Of a stretch of 64,000 nucleotides of DNA, positions 32,896 to 41,510 are shown one piece after another. The DNA is from Anaerovibrio lipolyticus LB2005 (lineage in GTDB: Bacteria > Bacillota > Negativicutes > Selenomonadales > Selenomonadaceae): positions 1 through 64,000 of the forward strand of contig NZ_JHYA01000011.1 in the NCBI RefSeq assembly GCF_000621545.1. The letters are read 5' to 3'. Numbering within the stretch: position 1 is the first letter of the stretch; each line of letters opens with the position of its first letter. Below the pieces are notes generated by a model. The model saw only the letters and a list, made by a program, of their open reading frames with translations, made no database searches and was not told where the DNA came from. A program made the position numbers and the translations under genes.

Positions 32896-33698
32896 TGGAA
32901 TGGCTTGAGTACGATTTTATGAAAAATGCCTTTCTGGCAGTTCTTCTCATAACCCCGCTGTTTGGCTTGCTGAGTACCATGGTGGTATCAAACCGCATGG
33001 CCTTCTTTTCGGATTCCCTGGGACATGGCGCTTTTACGGGCCTGGCCATTGGTGCGGTGGTGGGGATTATATCACCGATGCAGTCTTTGATATTGTTTTC
33101 TGTTGTATTTGCTCTGCTTATTACCTGGATTAAGAATAAAAGCTCAGCCTCCACAGATACCATTATCGGGGTGTTTTCATCTACTGGTATTGCCCTGGGC
33201 CTTATGATGATGTCTTATGGTGGCGGCTTTAATAAATTCAGCAATTACCTCATTGGTGATGTGTTGAGCATTACTACCCAGGAGTTAGGTTCCCTGCTTT
33301 TGGTGCTGGTGCTGGTGTTTGTCCTTTGGGGGCTGATGTTCAATAAGCTGCTGGTGCTAAGCATCAACCAGTCCTTTGCCCGCAGCCGTGGTATAGATGT
33401 AATGCTTACTGAAGGAATATTTGCCGCCATGGTGGCGGTGGTGGTGGCCATCAGTATTCAGTGGGTAGGTCTTTTGATTATTAATTCCCTGCTGGTGCTT
33501 CCTGCTGCTGCTGCCCGCAACGTTTCCAACAGCGTAAAGCAATATCACGTTGTATCCATTGGCAGTGCCATGATTTCCGGCATTTCGGGACTTATGTTGG
33601 CATACCATTTCAATATGGCTGCCGGTGCCACTATTGTGGTAATATCAGCTGTTATTTTCTTTATTACCCTACTGTTAAAGCCACGCTTTGTTCGTTAG
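32895..33698 (+). CDS. znuB: Zinc/manganese ABC transporter permease (ZnuB-like)
   Basis: A 267-aa ABC-3 family permease with about eight membrane segments. Family marks are MVVSNRMAFFSDSLGHGAFTG near residues 30-50, LIGDVLSITTQELG, and VVAISIQWVGLLIINSLLVLPAAAARN. The ATG overlaps the stop of znuC by one base, so translation is coupled. Confidence 0.9.
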   Translation: MEWLEYDFMKNAFLAVLLITPLFGLLSTMVVSNRMAFFSDSLGHGAFTGLAIGAVVGIISPMQSLILFSVVFALLITWIKNKSSASTDTIIGVFSSTGIALGLMMMSYGGGFNKFSNYLIGDVLSITTQELGSLLLVLVLVFVLWGLMFNKLLVLSINQSFARSRGIDVMLTEGIFAAMVAVVVAISIQWVGLLIINSLLVLPAAAARNVSNSVKQYHVVSIGSAMISGISGLMLAYHFNMAAGATIVVISAVIFFITLLLKPRFVR

Positions 33699-33720
33699 CC
33701 TTTGCTGTGCTGACTTTCTC

Positions 33721-33749
33721 TTGCGGATTAAGCCACTGGATGGTATAAT
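33721..33749 (+). promoter_or_regulatory. Promoter of tRNA-Arg
   Basis: TTGCGG (33721-33726), 17-bp spacer, TATAAT (33744-33749). Confidence 0.7.
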
Positions 33750-33790
33750 GTCCCTTGTGAGAATTTTCATTCCGCAATGACATTTCATTT

Positions 33791-33865
33791 GCGCTCGTAG
33801 TCCAGTGGATAGGACGTTAGCCTCCGGAGCTGAAAGCGTGGGTTCGACTCCCGCCGAGCGCACCA
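33791..33865 (+). tRNA. tRNA-Arg (anticodon CCG)
   Basis: Acceptor stem GCGCTCG/CGAGCGC, D-arm GTCC...GGAC, anticodon stem TTAGC/GCTGA enclosing CTCCGGA with CCG at the anticodon position (reads CGG), and T-arm CGTGGGTTCGACTCCCG. The CCA end is encoded. The promoter is upstream, and a terminator follows at 33879-33909. Confidence 0.95.
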
Positions 33866-33878
33866 CCAATAATTATTC

Positions 33879-33909
33879 AACTGCCTTACAGCTTGTGGGG
33901 CAGTTTTTT
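33879..33909 (+). terminator. Terminator of tRNA-Arg
   Basis: AACTGCC (33879-33885) pairs with GGCAGTT (33899-33905), followed by TTTT. Confidence 0.8.
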
Positions 33910-33975
33910 GTATTTCTTTTGAGGTGAACTGTTTTTCTGGAGTGAATATTAAAGAATATACATAGATAGTATTTT

Positions 33976-34460
33976 GCCTTCCCCTCGAGGGGAAGGGGGA
34001 CCGCTACTGTATGTAGCGGTGGATGAGGTGTAACATATATGAATAAAGAAAATAATTCATTTTTAACAGGTAACGCACAAAAATTACGTAAAAATATGAC
34101 TAAGGAAGAACGGCATCTTTGGTATGATTTTTTAAAAAAATTATCTGTCAATATTAATAGGCAAAAGGTTTTGGGAAACTATATTTTGGATTTTTATTGT
34201 GCTAGTAAGAAATTAGCCATAGAATTAGATGGAACACAACATTTTGAGGATATAGGCAGAGAAAAAGATGCATTACGTGATAATTATTTGAATGAAAGAG
34301 GTATAAAGGTTCTCAGGTATTCCAACAAAGAAGTTAATCAAAATTTTTCTAATGTATGTGAAGATATTTATATTCATCTTTTTGGACAACAGTAAGCGAG
34401 AAAAGTTTGATGACACCTCATCCGAGCGCTTTGCGCTCACCTTCCCCTCGAGGGGAAGGC
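33976..34460 (+). mobile_element. Inverted-repeat element carrying a DUF559 endonuclease gene
   Basis: Both ends carry a composite repeat in opposite orientation. The outermost part is a GC-rich palindrome CCTTCCCCTCGAGGGGAAGG (33977-33996 and 34440-34459). Next comes a short hairpin whose sequence differs between ends (ACCGCTAC/GTAGCGGT at 34000-34020; GAGCGC/GCGCTC at 34424-34438). Innermost is GGATGAGGTGT (34021-34031), found inverted as ACACCTCATCC (34413-34423). The DUF559 gene lies between. No clear target duplication is seen. Confidence 0.65.
34039..34395 (+). CDS. DUF559 Vsr-like endonuclease-domain protein
   Basis: A 118-aa protein of the DUF559 family, which shares the PD-(D/E)XK fold of very-short-patch-repair endonucleases. 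Marks: LRKNMTKEERHLWYDFLKKL at the start, the catalytic-looking core ILDFYCASKKLAIELDGTQH (D, E and D spaced as in the family), then RGIKVLRYSNKEVNQNF. Its Shine-Dalgarno (GAGGTG) is part of the inner terminal repeat. Base composition is AT-rich against GC-rich repeats and neighbours, suggesting transfer. DNA target and activity are unknown; a role in spreading the surrounding element is my inference. Confidence 0.85.
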   Translation: MNKENNSFLTGNAQKLRKNMTKEERHLWYDFLKKLSVNINRQKVLGNYILDFYCASKKLAIELDGTQHFEDIGREKDALRDNYLNERGIKVLRYSNKEVNQNFSNVCEDIYIHLFGQQ

Positions 34461-34470
34461 TTACTATACC

Positions 34471-34499
34471 TTGACTTACAACACATATTTTGCTAAAAT
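34471..34499 (+). promoter_or_regulatory. Promoter of the glyQS T-box leader
   Basis: TTGACT (34471-34476), 17-bp spacer, TAAAAT (34494-34499). It begins only 11 nt after the DUF559 element ends. Confidence 0.75.
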
Positions 34500-34532
34500 T
34501 CTTCATAGCGATGAAGAAGAGGAGTAGTCCTT

Positions 34533-34692
34533 TAGGAACTGTCACGGAATAACTCCTGTATCTTGCTTGTCTAAATATTCACTGTCTGCGTTGTCGTCCT
34601 TCGTCATAGCACCACTATGACTCACTTCTCCGCCTAGACAGTAAATATTTATTCTTCGCAATATCCTAGGATTTACTCCGTGACAGTTCCTA
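34533..34692. repeat. 160-bp imperfect palindrome inserted in T-box Stem I
   Basis: TAGGAACTGTCACGGA (34533-34548) is matched exactly by TCCGTGACAGTTCCTA (34677-34692). Pairing continues inward with few mismatches (AATATT...AATATT, ACTGTCT/AGACAGT) to a tip CATAG-CACCA-CTATG near 34606-34620. There is no coding capacity. It looks like a miniature inverted-repeat or other repeated palindromic element. Confidence 0.75.
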
Positions 34693-34815
34693 TCAAGCGA
34701 TGCAGGGGTGGTGCGAGCCTGCTGTTGGGACGAATGGCACTTTGGAGCGTAAGTAAATATCCATTGAGGCGGAATGCTTTGGCATTCAAGCAGGGTGGAA
34801 CCGCGGGTTATCTCG

Positions 34816-34855
34816 TCCCTGTAACATTATTAACCGATGTTACAGGGGCTTTTTA
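34816..34855 (+). terminator. T-box terminator
   Basis: CCCTGTAACAT (34817-34827) pairs with ATGTTACAGGG (34837-34847), followed by GCTTTTT. The 5' arm also pairs with the T-box side in the antiterminator. Confidence 0.85.
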
Positions 34856-34892
34856 TATGCATCTGTAACAAATCAGAAGGAGGCAAACTCTT

Positions 34893-35774
34893 ATGAAATA
34901 TCAGGAAATAATCCTGGCCCTTCAGCAGTTCTGGTCCGAGCAGGGCTGTATTCTGGGCGAACCTTATGATGTAGAAAAGGGTGCCGGCACCATGAACCCA
35001 TTCACTTTCCTCAGAGTTCTTGGACCTGAGCCTTGGAATGTGGCCTATGTGGAGCCTTCCCGCCGTCCGGCAGATGGTCGTTATGGTGACAACCCAAACC
35101 GCCTTTATCAGCACCATCAGTTCCAGGTTATTATGAAGCCATCCCCTGACAATATTCAGGAGCTTTATCTGGCATCTCTGGAGCGTCTTGGCATCAACCC
35201 TAAGGAGCACGATATCCGCTTTGTAGAGGATAACTGGGAATCTCCAACTCTTGGTGCCTGGGGCCTTGGCTGGGAGGTATGGCTTGATGGTATGGAAATC
35301 ACCCAGTTCACCTATTTCCAGCAGGTGGGCAGTCAGGATATTAAGCCAACTGCCGTTGAAATTACCTATGGTCTGGAGCGCCTTGCTATGTACATTCAGG
35401 GCGTGGAGAATGTATACGACATTCAGTGGGTTGGCAACTACACCTATGGTGATGTATTCCATCAGAACGAGTTTGAGCAGTCCACCTATGCCTTCGATCT
35501 GTCTGATGCAGATCTGCTCTTTGAGCTTTTCGACAAGTATGAAAAAGAGGCTGTTCGCATAATCGAAAAGGGCTATGTTCATCCAGCCTATGACTATGTA
35601 TTAAAGTGCTCCCATGCATTCAATATGTTGGATGCCCGTGGTGCTATTTCCGTATCTGAGCGTGCTGCCTTCATTGGTCGCGTTCGTAAGCTCGCCCGTA
35701 TGTGTGCCGCATGCTACTTGAAGCAGCGTGAGGAGCTGGGCTATCCAATGATGGGAAAGGGGAATAAGGCATAA
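34893..35774 (+). CDS. glyQ: Glycyl-tRNA synthetase alpha subunit
   Basis: The catalytic subunit of the bacterial alpha2beta2-type GlyRS, charging tRNA-Gly. 293 aa, normal length. Conserved runs include [52 protein letters not shown] and [26 protein letters not shown] Shine-Dalgarno precedes the ATG. It overlaps glyS by one base. The T-box upstream should raise expression when tRNA-Gly is uncharged. Confidence 0.97.
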   Translation: MKYQEIILALQQFWSEQGCILGEPYDVEKGAGTMNPFTFLRVLGPEPWNVAYVEPSRRPADGRYGDNPNRLYQHHQFQVIMKPSPDNIQELYLASLERLGINPKEHDIRFVEDNWESPTLGAWGLGWEVWLDGMEITQFTYFQQVGSQDIKPTAVEITYGLERLAMYIQGVENVYDIQWVGNYTYGDVFHQNEFEQSTYAFDLSDADLLFELFDKYEKEAVRIIEKGYVHPAYDYVLKCSHAFNMLDARGAISVSERAAFIGRVRKLARMCAACYLKQREELGYPMMGKGNKA

Positions 35775-37837
35775 TGAGCAAGACTTTATTATTAGAAATT
35801 GGTACTGAGGAAATTCCAGCCTATGCAATGCCTGGTATTATCGCTCAGCTTAAGGAAAATGCCGAGAAGACCTTCACTGACCTGCGTCTTTTCTATGACA
35901 ATGTAAAAACCATGGGTACTCCACGTCGTCTGGCCCTTATCGTGGAGGGACTGGCTGAAAATCAGGAGGACCTTTCCAAGGAGAACCGCGGTCCGGCTGT
36001 TAATATCGCCTTTGATGCCGATGGCAATCCTACCAAGGCAGCTCAGGGCTTTGCCCGGGGCCAGGGTATTGATGCCAAGGATCTGGTTACCAAGGATGGT
36101 TATGTATATGCCATGGTACATGAGGTGGGCGGCAAAACCGTTGACCTTCTCAGCGATACATTGAAGGGTCTGGTGGATGGCCTGAATTTCCCAAACAATA
36201 TGCATTGGGCTGATCTGGACTACAAGTTCATTCGTCCCCTTCGTTGGCTGGTGGGCCTCTATGGTGAGGATGTTATTGATTTTGAAACTGCCAATGTAAA
36301 ATCCGGCCGCATTTCCCGTGGCCATCGTTTCCTCTCTGATGGGGATTTTGAAATTAAGTGCGCTTGCAGCTATGAAAAGGCTTGTGAGGAGCAGTTCGTC
36401 ATCGTTGACCATAACCGTCGCCGTGAGATGATTCGTCAGCAGATCGTGGAGCTGGCTGAGTCCAAGGGTGGCAAGGCTCAGATTGAGGAAGGTCTGCTGG
36501 AGGAGGTTCTATATCTGGTAGAATATCCAACTGCTCTTTGCGGTACCATTGATGATAAGTATCTGAAGCTCCCTGCTGAGGCTGTTATCACCCCAATGCG
36601 TGACCATCAGCGTTATTTCCCTGTATTGAAGGATGGCAAGCTGATGCCTCTCTTTATTACCATCCGTAATGGTGGCAGCGAGCATCTGGAGGTTGTACAG
36701 CATGGTAATGAGCGCGTTCTTCGTGCCCGCCTTGAGGATGCCCAGTTCTTCTTCGATGAGGACCGCAAGAAGTCCCTGGAGGAGCATTGTGACAAGCTGA
36801 AGACAGTAGTATTCCAGGAAGGCCTTGGCTCTATATACGACAAGGCTGGCCGTTTGGAGAAGCTGGCAGCATATATTGCAGACCAGCTTAAGGTTTCCGA
36901 CCAGGAGAAAAAGGATGCTGTTCGTGCAGCCAAGATCTGTAAGGCTGATCTGGTAACCGGCATGGTAACTGAATTCACTGAGCTTCAGGGTATCATGGGC
37001 CGCGAATATGCCCTTCTTGATGGTGAGAACGAAGCAGTAGCCCAGGCTATTGACGAGCATTATATGCCAAGAAGCGCATCTGATGGACAGCCTGCTTCTG
37101 TAGCCGGCCGTATCGTTTCTTTGGCTGACAAGATTGATAATCTGGTGGCAACCTTCAGCCGCGGTCTTATTCCAACAGGCTCCCAGGATCCATTTGCCCT
37201 GCGTCGTCAGGCCCTTGGTATGGTAAATATGCTGGTGGAGGCCAAGTACCACATTTCCCTTTCCGGTCTTGTGGCAAAGGCTATGGAGCTCCTTAATATC
37301 ACTGATGCCAAGGCTCAGGCCAAGATGCAGGAGGATGTGGCTGACTTTATGAAGCTTCGTCTGAAGAATGTTCTTTCCGATGCTGAAATCCGCTATGATG
37401 TGGTGGATGCAGTATTTGTGGATGTTGATGATATTTATTCCGTAACCCTCCGTGCCCAGGCTGTCAATGAGGCAGTTAAGAAGGAAGGTATGGAAGAAAC
37501 GATTCAGTCCTTTAACCGTGCCGGCAACATTTCCCGCAAGGATGAAACCGTTGCTCCTGGCTGTGATGCTTCCCTCTTTGTGGAGGTAGCAGAGGGCGTG
37601 CTGAATGATGAGTTCAAGGTAGCTTCTGCCAAGGTTGAAAGCCTGCTGGCAAATCAGGACTATGCTGGTGCCATTGCTGAGCTTACCAAGCTGGCAGCTC
37701 CTATTGATGGCTTCTTTGATGCTGTTATGGTTATGGACAAGGATGAGAAGATTAAGAACAACCGCCTTGGATTGTTGAAGGCTGTTGATCAGCTCATCTG
37801 CAAGGTGGCAGACTTTAGCAAGATTGTTTTAGGATAA
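35774..37837 (+). CDS. glyS: Glycyl-tRNA synthetase beta subunit
   Basis: The tRNA-binding subunit of tetrameric GlyRS, 687 aa as usual. Seen are LLLEIGTEEIPAYAMPGI at the start, TMGTPRRLALIVEGL, MHWADLDYKFIRPLRWLVGL, an HD-like domain (VTEFTELQGIMGREYAL; VSLADKIDNLVATF, GSQDPFALRRQALG) and a C-terminal anticodon-binding-like region (DGFFDAVMVMDKDEKIKNNR). Translationally coupled to glyQ. Confidence 0.97.
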   Translation: MSKTLLLEIGTEEIPAYAMPGIIAQLKENAEKTFTDLRLFYDNVKTMGTPRRLALIVEGLAENQEDLSKENRGPAVNIAFDADGNPTKAAQGFARGQGIDAKDLVTKDGYVYAMVHEVGGKTVDLLSDTLKGLVDGLNFPNNMHWADLDYKFIRPLRWLVGLYGEDVIDFETANVKSGRISRGHRFLSDGDFEIKCACSYEKACEEQFVIVDHNRRREMIRQQIVELAESKGGKAQIEEGLLEEVLYLVEYPTALCGTIDDKYLKLPAEAVITPMRDHQRYFPVLKDGKLMPLFITIRNGGSEHLEVVQHGNERVLRARLEDAQFFFDEDRKKSLEEHCDKLKTVVFQEGLGSIYDKAGRLEKLAAYIADQLKVSDQEKKDAVRAAKICKADLVTGMVTEFTELQGIMGREYALLDGENEAVAQAIDEHYMPRSASDGQPASVAGRIVSLADKIDNLVATFSRGLIPTGSQDPFALRRQALGMVNMLVEAKYHISLSGLVAKAMELLNITDAKAQAKMQEDVADFMKLRLKNVLSDAEIRYDVVDAVFVDVDDIYSVTLRAQAVNEAVKKEGMEETIQSFNRAGNISRKDETVAPGCDASLFVEVAEGVLNDEFKVASAKVESLLANQDYAGAIAELTKLAAPIDGFFDAVMVMDKDEKIKNNRLGLLKAVDQLICKVADFSKIVLG

Positions 37838-37843
37838 ATAATA

Positions 37844-37893
37844 GACGCAGAGACAGTGGCTTTTAAACTGTTTAAGCCATCTGTCTCCGCGTC
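37844..37893 (+). terminator. Long hairpin after glyS
   Basis: GACGCAGAGACAGTGGCTT pairs with AAGCCATCTGTCTCCGCGTC with single bulges. No strong T-run follows, so it may protect the 3' end rather than terminate. Confidence 0.5.
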
Positions 37894-37910
37894 ATATATT
37901 TAACTAAATA

Positions 37911-37945
37911 AAAAATGCTGTTCCGAAAGGAACAGCATTTTTTGA
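37911..37945. terminator. Bidirectional terminator between glyS and a minus-strand gene
   Basis: AAAAATGCTGTTCC, a GAAA tetraloop and GGAACAGCATTTTT form a perfect 14-bp stem with A- and T-runs on both sides, serving the convergent genes. Confidence 0.9.
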
Positions 37946-37956
37946 TGATGTTTAAA

Positions 37957-38169
37957 TTAGTCTTTTACAACCTCAGCCAAGGTAGCTGCTACAGACTTGC
38001 TCATGATGTCCAGAGCAGTATCAACAGCCTTGAGGAACATCAGACCGCCGTCAGCAACACCACGACCATTAGAAACAGCGTTCAGGTCGATATATTCATG
38101 AACTGGCAGCTTGCCGCGCTCTTCAGCAATCTTTGCTTTGAGAATTGCTTCGATAGATTCCTGAGTCAT
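37957..38169 (-). CDS. Small hypothetical protein, 70 aa
   Basis: A soluble, helix-rich protein of unknown function. It begins MTQESIEAILKAKIAEERGK, then VHEYIDLNAVSNGRGVADGG and a C-terminal helix (LKAVDTALDIMSKSVAATLA). The Shine-Dalgarno GAGGGGAG lies 9 nt before the ATG at 38169 and it has its own terminator, so it is a real gene rather than a shadow of the open plus strand. It is divergent from dgt. No motif I can name. Confidence 0.7.
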   Translation of the reverse strand: MTQESIEAILKAKIAEERGKLPVHEYIDLNAVSNGRGVADGGLMFLKAVDTALDIMSKSVAATLAEVVKD

Positions 38170-38273
38170 TTAAAACTCTCCCCTCTAAATTCATAATAAA
38201 CATAATATGCTATATTATATCATAGAAAAATACTTTTGTGTACACTGTTTTTAATTAAAGAAACCTCCAACCC

Positions 38274-38302
38274 TTGACATAAGTGGGTTAAAATGATAAA
38301 CC
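38274..38302 (+). promoter_or_regulatory. Possible promoter of dgt
   Basis: TTGACA (38274-38279), 17-bp spacer, weak -10 TAAACC (38297-38302). Confidence 0.4.
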
Positions 38303-38336
38303 ATAAATAGAGATTATGCAAAAGGCGGTGTGACAT

Positions 38337-39335
38337 ATGAAGGTTAGGGAAAGAACTGAGGAAAATGAATATCAGATGCTGTCTCCCTTGGCGGCCAAAA
38401 GTCGTGATGCAGAAAGGGAACGCCCTGAGGATGATTGCGAATTCCGTACCAGATTCCAGCGGGATAGAGATAGAATTATTCATTCCAAGTCCTTCCGCCG
38501 CTTAAAGCACAAGACTCAGGTCTATATTATTTCTGGTGACCACTACCGCACCCGTATGACCCACAGCCTTGAAGTTTCCCAGATAGGCCGTACCATTGCC
38601 AGAAGTCTGCGTCTTAACGAAGACCTTACGGAGGCCATTGCCCTAGGGCACGATGTGGGCCATACAGCCTTTGGCCATGCGGGGGAAGCTGTTCTTGACC
38701 GTCTTACAGGCCACTTTGCCCACAACGAGCAGAGCCTGCGGGTGGTAAAGTATCTGGAAAAGGGTGGCAAGGGTCTTAATTTGACCAGGGAAACCATGGA
38801 TGGTATTCTTAATCATAGTGGCAAGGGAATACCTTTTACTATGGAAGGAAAAATTATCCACTGGGCTGACCGTATAGCCTATCTTTGCCATGATTATGAC
38901 GATAGTATGCGGGCGGATATATTAAAGCCTGATGGCTTGCCGAAGATTGTCATTGAAAAAATCGGCACTGATACCTCAAAAATGATAACCGCTATGGTAT
39001 CGGACATGATTCGTTCCTCAGAAAAAGCAGGAGATATTACCTTCTCCGAGGAAATGACCGAGGCTATGAGAATTTTTAGAGAATTTATGTTCAATAATAT
39101 ATATCACTCAGAACGGCTGGCCAAAGAGCGGGGGCAGGCAGTTTTTGTTATTGAGCAGCTTTTTAAGTATTTTATGGACAATCCTGACAAGATGCCCCAT
39201 GAGTTTCAGGCTCGCCAGGCCCAATGGGGGCTGGAGCAGACGGTGGTGGATTATGTGGCCGGCATCACTGACAGCTATGCCGTACAACTTTTTAATGATA
39301 TTTTCATGCCGCCTGTGGGGGTAATGGTGAAGTAA
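38337..39335 (+). CDS. dgt: Deoxyguanosinetriphosphate triphosphohydrolase-like HD protein
   Basis: A 332-aa HD-domain dNTPase that cleaves dGTP (or other dNTPs) to the nucleoside and triphosphate. Conserved: FRTRFQRDRDRIIHSKSFRR, LKHKTQVYI, TRMTHSLEVSQIGRTIAR and the HD metal site ALGHDVGHTAFGHAGE near residues 101-116; a further metal-binding aspartate lies in HWADRIAYLCHDYDD. Length fits the short Firmicute form. In Clostridia and Negativicutes it commonly precedes dnaG-rpoD, as here. Confidence 0.92.
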   Translation: MKVRERTEENEYQMLSPLAAKSRDAERERPEDDCEFRTRFQRDRDRIIHSKSFRRLKHKTQVYIISGDHYRTRMTHSLEVSQIGRTIARSLRLNEDLTEAIALGHDVGHTAFGHAGEAVLDRLTGHFAHNEQSLRVVKYLEKGGKGLNLTRETMDGILNHSGKGIPFTMEGKIIHWADRIAYLCHDYDDSMRADILKPDGLPKIVIEKIGTDTSKMITAMVSDMIRSSEKAGDITFSEEMTEAMRIFREFMFNNIYHSERLAKERGQAVFVIEQLFKYFMDNPDKMPHEFQARQAQWGLEQTVVDYVAGITDSYAVQLFNDIFMPPVGVMVK

Positions 39336-39375
39336 TTTCAAGGTTTGTCACCATTAGTTGAGATACTAATATGAT

Positions 39376-39477
39376 TTTGTCAAGAAAGCAAGATGAAAAC
39401 ATACGGGTTTTCATCAGCCCTTACACGAAATCTAAGGCTTATCTTGACAAATTTGTATAGATTCGCCAAGATTTCGT
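39376..39477 (+). other. Interleaved inverted repeats (pseudoknot-like) upstream of dnaG
   Basis: The gap 39336-39675 holds no gene. TTTGTCAAGA (39376-39385) pairs with TCTTGACAAA (39442-39451). ACGAAATCT (39425-39433) lies inside that loop but pairs with AGATTTCGT (39469-39477) outside it. A third hairpin GATGAAAAC/GTTTTCATC is at 39392-39415. TCTTG at 39442 could instead pair with CAAGA at 39467. This crossing pattern is what a pseudoknotted regulatory RNA would show. A TATAAT at 39618-39623 lies downstream with a poor -35. Confidence 0.45.
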
Positions 39478-39675
39478 AGTAAAAAAAGGATATTTTAGAT
39501 TTATATTGAATATTAATAGTGCAAGGGATTTGAATAAGGCTAGACGAATTTTTGGTGGGTTCTTGCAGGAATTTTATGTTTAGCCTCGAATTATACTGTG
39601 TGCCTTTTGGTATCAAGTATAATGGTATGACAAATCTTTGCACTGTTTTTATGCGTTGGAAAAGGATGAGTACAC

Positions 39676-41472
39676 ATGGCAACCTGGCTGACAGACGAAT
39701 TCGTGGAAAGAGTTCGGTCAGAATCAGATCTAGTTTCTGTAATCTCCACTTATGTACCGCTGAAGCGCAAAGGAAAACAGTTTTGGGGCTGCTGCCCATT
39801 TCATAATGAAAAAACACCTTCCTTTGCTGTGACCCCGGAGAAGGGATTTTTTTACTGCTTTGGCTGTCACGCAGGTGGGGATGTTTTTAAGTTTATATCT
39901 ATGATTGAAAGCCTTTCCTACAGGGAGGCCATAATTTTTCAGGCAGAGAAGCTGAACATTCCCCTTCCTGAAAGAGAGCGGACACCTGAGGAAATAGCCC
40001 GGGAGGAAAAGCTGAAAAAGCTCCGGGAGGCCCATGAACTGGCTGGTAAATTTTTCCATAATTGTCTTACTATGACAAAATATGGAATCGCTGGTTTGGA
40101 TTATTTTCATCATCGTGGTATAAACGACAATATAATAGAAGAATTTAACCTTGGTTTTGCACCTGATGCCTGGGACAAGCTCACCACTGCCTTTGCAAAG
40201 CGTGGTATTGATACCGAGCTTTTGCTGGAAAGCGGTTTGGTGGTAAAAAGGCAGAAGGGGCAGGGGGAATATGACAGATTCCGCAACAGGGTCATGATTC
40301 CAATTATGGATGAACGGGGCCGTGTGTGCGGTTTTGGGGGCCGTGTTATTGATAATGGCAATCCCAAGTATTTAAATTCCCCTGAGACTGCTTTGTTTAA
40401 CAAGCGCAGACTCCTCTTTGGGCTTGACAAGGCCCATAGGGCTATTAGCCAGGAAGGCTTTTCCCTTGTGGTGGAAGGCTATATGGATGTAATTTCCGTA
40501 GCTGCAGCCGGCATCAAAAATGTGGTTGCTTCCCTGGGAACAGCATTTACCGTAGATCAGTGCAAAAAGCTGTTGCGCTATGCTCCTGCTATTTATTTTT
40601 GCTATGACAGTGATAGCGCCGGGCAGGAAGCTATCGCCAGAGCCATAGGCATAGCTGCTGAAACCTCTGCCATAGTTAAGGTAGTTCAGCTTCCGGATTG
40701 CAAGGATCCTGATGAATATATCAGAAAGCATGGAGCTGATGATTTCAGAAAGGTTGTAAGTCAGGCTGTTTCTGTGGTGGAGTTCCGCTTACGGCACGTT
40801 ATGGCCCACAGTGATGTATCCGGCCTGGAGGGCAGGCTTAAAGCCTTGTCAGAAATGCTTCCTATTTTGGCCACTATCAAAAATACTGCTGAGCGTTCAG
40901 CCTATGTATCCAAGGTTGCACAATTGCTAAGTGTGTCAGAAAATGATATACTTGTAGAGTTAGGCAAAAAAAGTCGCTGGCCAGTAAACCAGCCCAGCTC
41001 CGGCAGGACCGTAAGAAGTGTGGTGCGTCAAGTTGATGACGCAGGCCGCCGGGCAGGCAGGGTAATCATTCGCATGGTATGGGATGAGCCCGCTATCCTG
41101 GATCATTTTGTAAGTCTGGTGCCTATGGAGTCAGTGCCTGACGAGATTCACAAAAGAATATTGGAGGCTCTGTATGAAAAGTACAGGGCGGGTGAGAAAA
41201 TAAGCGACATAATGGGGTTGGCCAATTTAGGCGACGAGGCAGTAGAGGAATTATCCCGGGCTGTAGTCGAGGATTTAGGAGAGGAAGACCACTCTGTTTT
41301 ATATGAAGCTTGTGTGCGCCAATTACGAAGAAATTATCTGGTGAGTCAGTATGAAGTGCATTCAAAAAATGCCGAGGAATTGTATCGGCAGGGTGATGCA
41401 AAATATTTGGAGGAGCTGGCCACCAGTCAGAAAATAAAACATGAAATGGATGAATTACAAGGTGTTAATTGA
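39676..41472 (+). CDS. dnaG: DNA primase
   Basis: Makes RNA primers at the replication fork. 598 aa. An N-terminal CHC2 zinc finger ([21 protein letters not shown] with CFGCHAGG, residues 37-65), then the TOPRIM core ([20 protein letters not shown], near 272; [14 protein letters not shown] near 312) and a C-terminal DnaB-interaction region. GGATGAG precedes the ATG. It is followed after 38 bp by rpoD, the conserved macromolecular-synthesis pair. Confidence 0.97.
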   Translation: MATWLTDEFVERVRSESDLVSVISTYVPLKRKGKQFWGCCPFHNEKTPSFAVTPEKGFFYCFGCHAGGDVFKFISMIESLSYREAIIFQAEKLNIPLPERERTPEEIAREEKLKKLREAHELAGKFFHNCLTMTKYGIAGLDYFHHRGINDNIIEEFNLGFAPDAWDKLTTAFAKRGIDTELLLESGLVVKRQKGQGEYDRFRNRVMIPIMDERGRVCGFGGRVIDNGNPKYLNSPETALFNKRRLLFGLDKAHRAISQEGFSLVVEGYMDVISVAAAGIKNVVASLGTAFTVDQCKKLLRYAPAIYFCYDSDSAGQEAIARAIGIAAETSAIVKVVQLPDCKDPDEYIRKHGADDFRKVVSQAVSVVEFRLRHVMAHSDVSGLEGRLKALSEMLPILATIKNTAERSAYVSKVAQLLSVSENDILVELGKKSRWPVNQPSSGRTVRSVVRQVDDAGRRAGRVIIRMVWDEPAILDHFVSLVPMESVPDEIHKRILEALYEKYRAGEKISDIMGLANLGDEAVEELSRAVVEDLGEEDHSVLYEACVRQLRRNYLVSQYEVHSKNAEELYRQGDAKYLEELATSQKIKHEMDELQGVN

Positions 41473-41510
41473 CAATCAACTACCAAAATTCTGAGAAAGG
41501 AGGTTTATCA

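Larger units (their letters stand above)
34506..34857 (+). promoter_or_regulatory. Glycine T-box riboswitch, interrupted by a palindromic insert
   Basis: A tRNA-sensing leader of glyQS. The 5' strand of Stem I is GAGGAGTAGTCCTTT (34520-34534). The 3' strand has AAGCGA, the distal hairpin GCAGGGGTGGTGCGAGCCTGC, GGGAC and the specifier loop GAATGGCAC with GGC (Gly). Stem III is GAATGC/GCATTC near 34770-34785. The T-box GGGTGGAACCGCGGG is near 34792-34807 and the terminator follows. Uncharged tRNA-Gly should stabilise the antiterminator. A 160-bp palindrome (34533-34692) sits between the two strands of upper Stem I. Confidence 0.88.

Noticed and set aside
37915-38196. 93-codon plus-strand frame over the small minus-strand gene
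   Set aside because: It starts inside a strong terminator hairpin. The minus frame has a good Shine-Dalgarno and matching gene ends.
39618-39623. TATAAT upstream of dnaG as a promoter
   Set aside because: No acceptable -35 hexamer at 16-18 bp and no extended -10; mentioned only in the description of the interval.
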